Shown in pieces: positions 15,833-23,534 of a stretch of 64,000 bases of DNA. The stretch is taken from the NCBI GenBank assembly GCA_028687545.1, contig JAQTZZ010000001.1:1-64000 (forward strand), in the 5' to 3' direction. The position numbers and the translations under genes are program-made. This stretch comes from Candidatus Wallbacteria bacterium. Lineage in GTDB: Bacteria; Muiribacteriota; JAQTZZ01. The notes beneath the pieces are model-generated. The model did no database searches and was not told the DNA's origin. It saw only the letters and a list, made by a program, of their open reading frames with translations. Each line of letters opens with the position of its first letter. Positions within the stretch are counted from its first letter, which is position 1.

Positions 15833-15949
15833 CAGGCTCATCAGCATTTCAGCATCAGCGCAGATGCAGTCTTCAAAACCTGCCATGACGATGTTCCGGT
15901 TCTCCTGGAAACGGTGCTGGTGTTGATGAAAGATATTACTGCAGGATAA
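15825..15949 (+). pseudogene. Remnant of HEPN (HepT/DUF86) toxin gene
   Basis: An ATG at 15825 overlaps the end of the MNT gene in the position where hepT usually starts and reads MFDR. In another frame 15839-15949 encodes HQHFSISADAVFKTC followed by HDDVPVLLETVLVLMKDITAG and a stop, the typical C-terminal end of DUF86 toxins, including the His of the R-x4-6-H motif. About 70-80 central codons, with the catalytic Arg, are missing. Confidence 0.75.
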
Positions 15950-16003
15950 TCTGAAATTTTGTTACCGTATCTCATCGCGATGGTCTGGAACTAAGCACAG
16001 ATG

Positions 16004-17299
16004 TCAGATCTGCGGCTTTCTTTTTCCGAAATTGAGCTTCATGGTGAGGATGAGGTCTGTGCTGAAAATCCAGGCTGCGATGGAGACCAGGATTAGGAAG
16101 CAGATGAACTGGTAAATGATTCCATAGACGATCAGGCTGTAATTACCCAGGAAGATGTTGGGCGGAGCGAGGAACGGATAGGAGAAGGGATTGGCGTAAA
16201 TTATGACCTTGAGGGCAGGCGAGAGCGTGGAAATATCGAAGAAAATGCAGAGAAAATAGGGGAGCATCACCAGGATCATCAATGGGGTGATCAGACCCTG
16301 CACGCTTTTGGCGTTTTCTGCGAATACGCTCAGGATCACGGCCAGCGAGAGTGCGCAGAGGATCCCGAGGAACAGCACGACTCCAAGCAGCAGGTAGCCT
16401 TTTACCCCAAGCAGCAGGCCGAGCTGCTGGAGAGCTGAGGTAAGGCGGCCGTCAGTCAATCCGTGTGCGCTTTCTCCGCCTCCGAGATTCTGGATGCCTT
16501 CCATGTATCCCTTGAAACCCCACATATAGAAAAGGCACATGGCCAGAGCGATGATCGCTGCGGCCAGCATCTTGGCGATAATGATGGACTTGCGGCTGAC
16601 AGGGCAGGAAAGAAGAGTTTCCAGGGTTTTGTCTTCTTTTTCAGTGGCCACTGCTGAGGCCAGCATCTGGGCTGCCATGATGATCACCATGAATAGGATC
16701 ACTGGAATGAAGCTCACCTGCTGTGAAATGAACCCATAGATATCATATGGATTGGTTTTGGCCATCCGCTGCCCGATCACCACATGTTTTTCTTCCAGCA
16801 CAGGGTTTTTGAGGAACGCGATGTTTGCGCCTGGGAACTGCTTTTCCATCAAAAGGTTGCTGAGGATTTTTTTGACGTCTGCCATTACATCGTCCAGGGA
16901 TTCACCGCTCATCATCCCTTTGAGGGAGAAATTGGAGAGCAGGGTGTATGTATTCAATGTTCGATGCTCTCCGGAAGCGATTCCGCTGGAGAAATCTTCC
17001 GGAATTTCTATGACAGGACTTTTTTTCCCGACAGCCTGGCGCTTTAGAGTTTCTTCCAGACTGCCGCTTAACACTAAAATCTCGTAACTGTCTGATAATT
17101 TCCGGATCAGGAGCGATGAATATTCACCCTTGTCCTGATTCAAAATCATCACTGGAGGTTTTTTTTCGATCTTTTCGGCTTCTTTTTTCATGAGTTTCCC
17201 CATGAAGTTGAAAAGGATTATTACAACCACCAGCGGGATCACCAGCTGGGGAGTGAAAAGCTCGCGCAGTTCTTTTTTCAGGAGTGCCAGAAATTTCAT
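16004..17299 (-). CDS. ABC-2 type permease (NatB-like)
   Basis: The protein has 431 residues. An N-terminal transmembrane helix (about 17-32) is followed by a large extracytoplasmic domain to about 205, then five or six helices (210-235, 250-275, 300-335, 340-360, 370-420). This topology and the segment EKEDKTLETLLSCPVSRKSII are typical of the NatB/ABC-2 exporter permeases. Its ATPase is encoded upstream with a four-base overlap. It probably exports ions or a small product; the substrate is unknown. Confidence 0.88.
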   Translation of the reverse strand: MKFLALLKKELRELFTPQLVIPLVVVIILFNFMGKLMKKEAEKIEKKPPVMILNQDKGEYSSLLIRKLSDSYEILVLSGSLEETLKRQAVGKKSPVIEIPEDFSSGIASGEHRTLNTYTLLSNFSLKGMMSGESLDDVMADVKKILSNLLMEKQFPGANIAFLKNPVLEEKHVVIGQRMAKTNPYDIYGFISQQVSFIPVILFMVIIMAAQMLASAVATEKEDKTLETLLSCPVSRKSIIIAKMLAAAIIALAMCLFYMWGFKGYMEGIQNLGGGESAHGLTDGRLTSALQQLGLLLGVKGYLLLGVVLFLGILCALSLAVILSVFAENAKSVQGLITPLMILVMLPYFLCIFFDISTLSPALKVIIYANPFSYPFLAPPNIFLGNYSLIVYGIIYQFICFLILVSIAAWIFSTDLILTMKLNFGKRKPQI

Positions 17300-18018
17300 G
17301 CTACCACCCTGGCGAAAACCTCTTCCAGATTCCGCACACCGTATTTTTCCTTGAGTGCATCAGGGGTTCCGGTTTCGTAAATCACACCTTTATCCATGAT
17401 TGCCACCCGGTCTGAGAGGAACTCGATTTCCAGCATGTTATGGCTGGAAAGAAGAATGGAAACACCCTCAGCCGCAAATTCGCGGATGATCCTGCGGATG
17501 TCGAGGGCATTCAGAACATCCAGACCGCTGGTGGGTTCATCCAGGATCGCGAGCCTGGGTCTGGTCATCAGAGCGCGGGAAAGCAGCAGCTTGCGGGTCA
17601 TGCCTTTACTGTAGGTCCTGATCTTGTCCGACAGGCGTGCGTTGAGGCCGTTAATCCGTTCGGCTGTAGCCACGAACTGATTTTGAGCAGCTTTATCGCA
17701 TGAAAAGAGAGCTGCCATGAATTTCAGGTAGGCGCGTCCGGTCAGGTTTTTATAAGCCCCGGATTCCTCGGGCAGATAGCTGATCAGTTCCCTGATATGT
17801 GAGGGATCCCGGGCCAGGTCCGTATCACAGACCATGATTGTGCCTGAACCCGGAGTGAGCAGAGTGGCGATGATTTTGAGCGTGGTGGATTTACCTGCCC
17901 CGTTGGGTCCGATCAAGGCGAAAATTTCTCCCTGCCTCACATCAAAACTGACGCCTTTGACTGCCTCTATCTTGCCGTAGCTTTTGCGCAGATCTCTGAC
18001 TGAAAGAGCTTCCATCAC
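17296..18018 (-). CDS. ABC transporter ATPase (NatA-like)
   Basis: The protein has 240 residues with Walker A GPNGAGKST (about 37-45), signature YSKGM, Walker B LAILDEPTSGLD and the switch His in SSHNM. The signature has YSKGM in place of the usual LSGGQ, as is common in NatA/CcmA-type exporters. It overlaps the metalloprotease gene upstream and the permease downstream by four bases each. Confidence 0.95.
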   Translation of the reverse strand: MMEALSVRDLRKSYGKIEAVKGVSFDVRQGEIFALIGPNGAGKSTTLKIIATLLTPGSGTIMVCDTDLARDPSHIRELISYLPEESGAYKNLTGRAYLKFMAALFSCDKAAQNQFVATAERINGLNARLSDKIRTYSKGMTRKLLLSRALMTRPRLAILDEPTSGLDVLNALDIRRIIREFAAEGVSILLSSHNMLEIEFLSDRVAIMDKGVIYETGTPDALKEKYGVRNLEEVFARVVA

Positions 18019-18995
18019 TGTCCTTTTGCGATGTTGAAATATTTAAAGAGGAAGTCCTTGAAATTTTTAAAGTAAAAATCATTGAATCCTGCTGCGTCCT
18101 TGATCAATCCCATTTTTATCAGGGCATTGGTCATCTTGTTCATGGATGTGTCATTGACTTTTTCGTTGATCAGGGTCTCGAAGAATTCCATTTTCATTTC
18201 GCGGGAGGCCAGCAGATAATCCGCAACATAATGCAGAAAATAGTAACTGACTGCATAGCAGTGGTGGGTGTCGGAATTCCCGATATCAAAATAGTCATGG
18301 GTACCGTCGAAAGCATTCAGCATTTTTCCATTTACCAGGTCTTTCTTGAGTATGGAAAGCTCCCATTGAAAATATGAATCCTGATCCAGGGTGCCGTTGA
18401 GATAAATTGCATACTGGGCAAGCGATTCAGTGATTGCACGGTCTATGAAATTGACTGGTTCGGGGTTGGCGTTGTCATAAATATTGTGGGTGAATTCGTG
18501 GGCCATGGTGCCGTAAGCGTCGATCTCAGGCTGCACTGATGCCATGGTCAGATAATCGACCTGCATCCTCTGATTGAAAGGCAGCCAGTAGTATCCGAGG
18601 ATCGGCTTCATGTCCGCAGTGACTTCCATGCTGTAGTAAAACCAGTCGCGGATCGCGGCAGTCAGAATGATGAACTTGCCGTTGTGGTCTAGGTCAGTGG
18701 GCTGTCCGAAATAATCCGAGAATACAGGGTAGATGGCGTCGAACCTGTTGCAGAGCTTGTCGATGAATTCAGGCGACGGTTCATCCTTGGGTTTCAATTT
18801 GTCTTCAACGAACATGATGGTGTGTTCGCCGATCTTCCGGCAGGTGAAGTCAGCCTGATAGTAGCCTGCCTCCATCGAGTCCGCGCCCTTGATCGGGTCG
18901 AACTGCCAGAAGCTTTCCTTAGTTCCTATGGAATAATCCTTTGCAGCAAGATTGAAAGCTGAAACGAGCAGCAGTGCCAGAAAAATCCCCTTCAT
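18015..18995 (-). CDS. Secreted zinc metalloprotease, hyicolysin (M30)-like
   Basis: The protein has 326 residues with a signal peptide (1-18). AHEFTHNIYD gives the HExxH zinc motif (His166, Glu167, His170), and the downstream ITESLAQY supplies a likely third ligand, Glu190. The upstream DLDHNGKFIILTAAIRD resembles the conserved DxDGNGK segment of M30 peptidases. It is the first gene of an operon with the NatAB-like exporter, so its product and the exporter may act together in envelope stress; this is inference. Confidence 0.75.
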   Translation of the reverse strand: MKGIFLALLLVSAFNLAAKDYSIGTKESFWQFDPIKGADSMEAGYYQADFTCRKIGEHTIMFVEDKLKPKDEPSPEFIDKLCNRFDAIYPVFSDYFGQPTDLDHNGKFIILTAAIRDWFYYSMEVTADMKPILGYYWLPFNQRMQVDYLTMASVQPEIDAYGTMAHEFTHNIYDNANPEPVNFIDRAITESLAQYAIYLNGTLDQDSYFQWELSILKKDLVNGKMLNAFDGTHDYFDIGNSDTHHCYAVSYYFLHYVADYLLASREMKMEFFETLINEKVNDTSMNKMTNALIKMGLIKDAAGFNDFYFKNFKDFLFKYFNIAKGQ

Positions 18996-19129
18996 GTTTC
19001 CCCCGTGGAGATTGATTTGGCTGCATCATACTACCTGGCAATGATAAATACAATTAATCGACTTATTTGACCTGAATCCTGTTTCAAAACTCCACTGGTT
19101 ATTGTGACTTTCATTAAGTAAAAGAAATA

Positions 19130-19159
19130 TTGACAAAGCAGTGCGAAGGGAATTAAATT
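19130..19159 (+). promoter_or_regulatory. Sigma-70 type promoter of the M23 peptidase operon
   Basis: TTGACA (19130-19135), an 18-base spacer and TAAATT (19154-19159) lie in the AT-rich gap upstream of the peptidase gene, on the correct strand. Confidence 0.55.
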
Positions 19160-19202
19160 ACTCTATCTGAATACTATCATCCCTGACCAGACGAAATTAA
19201 AC

Positions 19203-20165
19203 TTGACATCTGCCGATAAATTATTTAAGATGCTGACAATGAAATTCACAAATCTTTTTTACATTCCAGCAATTTATCTATTGGTAGGCTTTCTGCTCAG
19301 CGCAGCCGTCCTGGACGAACCTGAACAGCAGATGATCTATACCCGCTGTTTTGAACCGATGCCCTCTCCAGAAGTGTTTCCGGATGCAAATGGCGGTTCC
19401 GCCCTGATCAGCATCAGACGCTGCTATGGAACCCCGGAGAATTCCGGAACAGTGACTGAGCGGACCATTGCAGACCAAGAGGAAGATTTCGACGAAGTGA
19501 TGAAAATTAAAGTCGTGAAACGCGACTTTCCGGGTAATGAAAAATCTTCAGGGCCACGTTACCATACTGTTTTAAACGGAGACAGCCTGTCCAGGATCTC
19601 GGATTTATACGGAGTGCCGATGGCCAGGATTGTTTCTACCAATCATCTGAAATCCAACAAGATCGTTCTCGGGCAGAAACTTGCGATCCCTGGTGACTCC
19701 AATTTCGGCGGCGCCGCAAGTGCCAGAACATCGCTCATCCATACTTTTTCCTTTTTACGGCAAAAAGACGACTCTTCCTTCCACTGGCCTCTCCCGGTTT
19801 CAGGAAGGCTTACTTCCAAGTTCGGCTATCGCATGCACCCTGTAACCAAAACCATGAGCTTCCACAATGGAGTGGATCTTGCGACTCCGCGCAATACAAA
19901 AATCGGTGCCAGTAAGCAGGGAGTTGTGGTGTTCGCCGGATACCGCAGACTTTCGGGTAAAACAGTGATCATAAAGCACAGCGGCAACCTTTACACAATG
20001 TACGCTCATTGCAACAGGATTCTGGTCAAGGAAAACCAGGCTGTGAAAACCGGAGAGATTATCGGTTTAGTCGGAATGACCGGAAGAACAACAGGCTGCC
20101 ACCTGCATTTTTCCATCAAGAACGGTGAAAATTACCTGAATCCGTTGAAATATCTGTCCAAATGA
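19203..20165 (+). CDS. LysM and M23 (LytM) peptidoglycan endopeptidase
   Basis: From the TTG at 19203 the product has 320 residues. ATG codons at 19230 and 19239 are equally possible, since none has a good ribosome site. A hydrophobic segment near the N-terminus is a signal peptide or anchor. A LysM domain (YHTVLNGDSLSRISDLYGV to LGQKLAIP, about 120-163) binds peptidoglycan. The C-terminal M23 domain has FGYRMHPVT, HNGVD (first zinc ligands) and HLHF (last ligand). All catalytic residues are present, so it is probably an active cell-wall hydrolase. Its stop overlaps the next ATG (ATGA). Confidence 0.92.
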   Translation: MTSADKLFKMLTMKFTNLFYIPAIYLLVGFLLSAAVLDEPEQQMIYTRCFEPMPSPEVFPDANGGSALISIRRCYGTPENSGTVTERTIADQEEDFDEVMKIKVVKRDFPGNEKSSGPRYHTVLNGDSLSRISDLYGVPMARIVSTNHLKSNKIVLGQKLAIPGDSNFGGAASARTSLIHTFSFLRQKDDSSFHWPLPVSGRLTSKFGYRMHPVTKTMSFHNGVDLATPRNTKIGASKQGVVVFAGYRRLSGKTVIIKHSGNLYTMYAHCNRILVKENQAVKTGEIIGLVGMTGRTTGCHLHFSIKNGENYLNPLKYLSK

Positions 20166-20757
20166 TCCGCGTCCTTTTTTTTTTCTTCTCTTCCAGTTCG
20201 CACTCCTCGCCGAATCCAACCCGCATGATCTGATCCTTCAGGCTGGCAGGCTTATGGACCACGGCAGCTACCGTGAGGCGATTCCTCTTCTGAAACGAGT
20301 TCAGGCGCTGGACCCGGATATTCCGTATACCTATTACTGCCTGGGAAAATGCAATCAAGAATTGAGTGAACTTACCGCTTCGATTGGCTTCTATCGTAAA
20401 TTTCTGGAACTGGTGACCGGGGGGGAGGAGCGGAAAATTCTTACACCTGGTCGCGAGCAGTGGAAATTCACGATCTGGAAGCGGCTGGGGAATATCCTGA
20501 TCCTGAAACATGACTTGCAGACAGAAGAAGAAAGCGTTGTCGGGCGCGAATTCAATGTCTGGCGTTCTACCAGGCCTGCTGAAAATCCTCTGAACGGAGA
20601 ATTCACAGACTGGAAACCTGCATTTAACGTCGGCCGGGTGAAGGTGCAGGAAGTCGGAAAGAAAATCCTTGAGGCCGAAATTATTTCTGAAGAAAGTCCA
20701 TTGAATGTCGGAGATTATATTCTGTTGGACAAATCCCAGGGTGGAAAATCCAGATGA
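20162..20757 (+). CDS. Secreted TPR-like protein with a T10 tract shifting the frame
   Basis: The downstream frame from 20254 encodes TPR-like helices (EAIPLLKRVQALDPDIPYTYYCLGKC) and a beta-rich end (LNVGDYILLDKS). Reading back, this frame is open to 20161 and encodes a signal-like FFFLLFQFALLAESNPHD, but has no start codon. An ATG at 20162, overlapping the previous stop as ATGA, reads MIRVLFFFF in another frame. The two join if the T-run at 20175-20184 has 11 or 8 residues and not 10. The gene is therefore either slippage-controlled, disrupted, or misread by one base. It overlaps smpB by four bases. Function unknown. Confidence 0.7.
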
Positions 20758-21221
20758 AGACCGGAAGCGTTAAAATTGTATCAAACAACCGCAAAGCGTT
20801 TTATAATTATGAAATCACGGAAAAATTCGAAGCAGGACTGGTACTGATGGGAACTGAGATCAAAGCACTGCGCCAGGGAAAAGTAAGCCTGCTGGATTCC
20901 TTCGCCCATACCAGGGGAGGGGAGTTATTCCTGTATGAAATGAATATCTCCCATTATGACCATGGCAACCGTTTCAATCACGACCCTAAACGGGAGCGCA
21001 AACTCCTGCTCCATAAACATGAAATCAGGAGACTGCTCGGAAAAATCAAGGAAAAAGGGATGACTCTTGTGCCTCTGAAAATTTACTTAAAGAACGGGCT
21101 CGCCAAAGTGGAGCTGGGTCTCGGCCGCGGGAAAAAGGTTTATGACAAGAAAGAGACCATCAAGAATCGGATCGCAGACCGCGAAACCAGCAGAATGATG
21201 AAGGACAGGCGGAATGATTAG
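20754..21221 (+). CDS. smpB: SsrA-binding protein
   Basis: The protein has 155 residues. VKIVSNNRKAFYNYEI, LMGTEIKALRQGKVSL, and RKLLLHKHEI with LVPLKIYLKNGLAKVELGL are the conserved SmpB core, and the basic tail (DKKETIKNRIADRE) matches the segment that enters the decoding site. SmpB brings tmRNA to stalled ribosomes. It sits in an unusual setting between cell-wall genes and overlaps neighbours on both sides (4 and 8 bases), so translation is coupled. Confidence 0.97.
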   Translation: MKTGSVKIVSNNRKAFYNYEITEKFEAGLVLMGTEIKALRQGKVSLLDSFAHTRGGELFLYEMNISHYDHGNRFNHDPKRERKLLLHKHEIRRLLGKIKEKGMTLVPLKIYLKNGLAKVELGLGRGKKVYDKKETIKNRIADRETSRMMKDRRND

Positions 21222-22389
21222 ACTGTTTTTTACGGCTTTATTAATTTTTACCTTTATTGCTTATGCAACGGGCGATGTAAATACCAAGAAACCACTCGAA
21301 ATTCAAGACGGTATTTTTATTGCGGCCACTGTTGTCAGTCAGAATTTTGGCGTATCGATTTATTACTCCCCAGTCTCCCGTGTGGTGATTGCTAAAACGG
21401 ACAAAATAAGCGCAAAATTCATTGTGCAGCAGAAGGAAGCAATAGTGAACGGCGAATTTCAGGAAATCAAAACTCCTCTCATTCTCTGGGAAAACGAGGT
21501 GTATTTTCCGGTGCAGGTGTTGACAGACGTTTTCGGTCTGGCCAAGGACAAACTCAAGCCGCACATGGAAAATCCAGTCAAAGCCCAGAAGGTTTCCGCA
21601 ACTCCCACAGACAGAAAAGATATTTCCAGGGAATCGTCCCGGATTCCGATTGACGTGGAAAAAGTTGAAACACAGAAGACAAAGGCCAAAGTCACTGAAG
21701 AAGTAAAATCCGAGAACGCTGAGGAAGGAATGCCGGAGACGATTGCTGAAAGCATCCCTGAAAACGATGAAGAACAGACGGATGAATCCGGAACTGTCGA
21801 AGAAGATGAACAATCTGAGTCTTTACCTGATGAAAGCGCTGTCAGCGAGGACAGCACGGAAACCGCAGAAAATGCACCTGTTGAGAAGAAGAAAATCCTG
21901 CTCTGGATTGACCGGACTTTCCTGACTCAGAAGTTTCTCCAGACTAAGTTTGACGAACTGGAAAAGAAAATTCAGGAACTCTCGAAAAATTCCGAGACCG
22001 TGGAACTGAAGGTAGTCAGCAAGAAAGAGACCGAAGCAAACGCCCTGAACAGTCAGGAGGCCGATTTTCTGGTGATCCTGACGCCTGGTTTTCTTCAGAA
22101 CCAGAATTTTCAGGGGATCAGCATTTTCTACAGGAACGATCCTGAACAGAAAATCCTTCAAAACATTTCCGGCAAGTGGAGCGAATGCTTGAAGAAGGAA
22201 CTTGGATATGAAGACAGGATCAGCTGTTTTCCCGCGATGCTGAAATACTACCAGTACGTAAAGATTCCTGCGGTCTGCATCGAACTGTTCAATCTCAACA
22301 ATCAGGAAGAGCAGCGCTGGCTGACAGACGATGGACAGCGTCTGAGGCTTGCGAAAGCCCTGCTCGCAGGATTGGAGATGAACAGATGA
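21214..22389 (+). CDS. Degenerate N-acetylmuramoyl-L-alanine amidase-like protein
   Basis: The protein has 391 residues and a signal peptide (1-20). Residues 25-110 resemble the copper-amine-oxidase-N-type domain that precedes many amidases (ISAKFIVQQKEAIVNGE, NEVYFPVQVLTDVFGL). A long acidic, low-complexity linker (about 160-225) follows. The C-terminal part matches the amidase_3 fold: ADFLVILTPGF in the place of the usual ISIHAN strand and KIPAVCIELFNLNNQEEQRWL at the end. The zinc-ligand His residues of amidase_3 are absent, so it is probably a non-catalytic regulator or binding protein. Confidence 0.6.
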   Translation: MIRLFFTALLIFTFIAYATGDVNTKKPLEIQDGIFIAATVVSQNFGVSIYYSPVSRVVIAKTDKISAKFIVQQKEAIVNGEFQEIKTPLILWENEVYFPVQVLTDVFGLAKDKLKPHMENPVKAQKVSATPTDRKDISRESSRIPIDVEKVETQKTKAKVTEEVKSENAEEGMPETIAESIPENDEEQTDESGTVEEDEQSESLPDESAVSEDSTETAENAPVEKKKILLWIDRTFLTQKFLQTKFDELEKKIQELSKNSETVELKVVSKKETEANALNSQEADFLVILTPGFLQNQNFQGISIFYRNDPEQKILQNISGKWSECLKKELGYEDRISCFPAMLKYYQYVKIPAVCIELFNLNNQEEQRWLTDDGQRLRLAKALLAGLEMNR

Positions 22390-22901
22390 GAGAATTCAAG
22401 GCTGTGGTGAATGTTCTGCTGTTTCTGGCTCTGATCGGTCTCAATCTCTGGCTCTTTTCCACAGAAACCGGTTACTCCATCAAGAAAGTTTCTGAAGAAC
22501 TTGCTCAGACCAGACCTCCTGAGGCGGCCAAGCTGAAGTTTGACCTTTCCCTGTATAACGGCACGCAGCTTCCTCAGAAAGAGGGATTTGAGATCGAGAG
22601 AAATTACTCCAGAATGGATGAACTGATTTATTTCTGGCAGGAATTGAAAAAACAGCAGAACAAGCTGTTTGAAATTCTTCCAGTTGACAGTGAACTGCGC
22701 AATGTATTCGAACTTGAGGACAAAGTTGTGCTTAATTTCGAAGGAGTCGATCCTGACAGTCTTTCCCTGATTGAGTCATATCTTTTCCAGAAGCAGGTAC
22801 TTGACAATTTCAGTTTTCTGGCAAGGGGCAGGAAGTTGCAGATTGTTTTCAAGCACGGTCTTCTGACCACACCAAGCCGGTTCCTCTTCAACGAGATTTG
22901 A
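22386..22901 (+). CDS. Membrane-anchored GerMN-like protein
   Basis: The protein has 171 residues with one N-terminal transmembrane segment (about 6-25). The rest (YFWQELKKQQNKLFEILPVDSEL, then EDKVVLNFEG and SLIESYLF) follows the GerMN domain pattern: a helical segment, a loop with a proline, and a V-x-VNF strand. GerMN domains are often encoded beside amidases, as here, with a four-base overlap. The match is weak and judged by eye. Confidence 0.5.
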   Translation: MREFKAVVNVLLFLALIGLNLWLFSTETGYSIKKVSEELAQTRPPEAAKLKFDLSLYNGTQLPQKEGFEIERNYSRMDELIYFWQELKKQQNKLFEILPVDSELRNVFELEDKVVLNFEGVDPDSLSLIESYLFQKQVLDNFSFLARGRKLQIVFKHGLLTTPSRFLFNEI

Positions 22902-22994
22902 ATTGCACAAAATCATGAAAGTGATGCACTCTGCCGCTTCATCTTGAGGAAGATTTCTGTTAGACTGTTATCAAATGCCTGTACCGGAGGGATC

Positions 22995-23534
22995 ATGAAA
23001 GAAATTTCCTTGATATTATTACTGGCCGGGATCTGTTTATCAGCCGCTGGACTGGAAGACGACCTGTTTTCAGCTGTGGACACTGGAGTCACATACAGAG
23101 TGAAGGAAATGTTGATCGCAGGGGCTGATGTCAATGCCAGGAATCAGCAGGACGATACACCGCTTTCTCTGGCCATCCGAAAAAAATTCTGCGAAATCAT
23201 TTTTCTGCTGGTAAAACACGGCGCCACTGATCCAGTCTGCCGATACAACCGCGACAGGATCGAACACAAACAGGAAATCGACCGCGGGGATTGTCTCAAG
23301 TTCCAGCTGGACCTTCTGGACGCACTGGAAATGTACCTTGTGGATAACGGCGCTCAGGCAATTGCAGGATCAGTTGCTGTCGATGATCTTGAAAGCAGTC
23401 TCAGCCCTTACCTGAAAGACCGGAAGTTTCCCCGCTGTCCGGCAGGAGGGAAGTATTATTTCTACCCGAAAGAGGATTCTCTGCTCTGCACTTTCCACGG
23501 AATCCACAGTCGTTTTATCAACGAGGAATACTGA
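22995..23534 (+). CDS. Secreted ankyrin-repeat protein with pilin-type C-terminal motif
   Basis: The start at ATG 22995 has GGAGGG directly upstream and gives a signal peptide (MKEISLILLLAGICLSAAG); the frame is open further upstream. Two ankyrin repeats follow (LIAGADVNARNQQDDTPLSLAI, LVKHGATDP). The C-terminal part is different: ALEMYLVDNG and then CPAGGKYYFY and CTFHG, a Cys-pair arrangement familiar from pseudopilin-like domains. It overlaps the moxR start by one base (TGATG). Confidence 0.7.
   Translation: MKEISLILLLAGICLSAAGLEDDLFSAVDTGVTYRVKEMLIAGADVNARNQQDDTPLSLAIRKKFCEIIFLLVKHGATDPVCRYNRDRIEHKQEIDRGDCLKFQLDLLDALEMYLVDNGAQAIAGSVAVDDLESSLSPYLKDRKFPRCPAGGKYYFYPKEDSLLCTFHGIHSRFINEEY

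Noticed and set aside
20254-20757. Starting the TPR-like gene at ATG 20254
   Set aside because: The same frame upstream encodes a convincing signal peptide and mature start, so the natural start is earlier, across the T-run.
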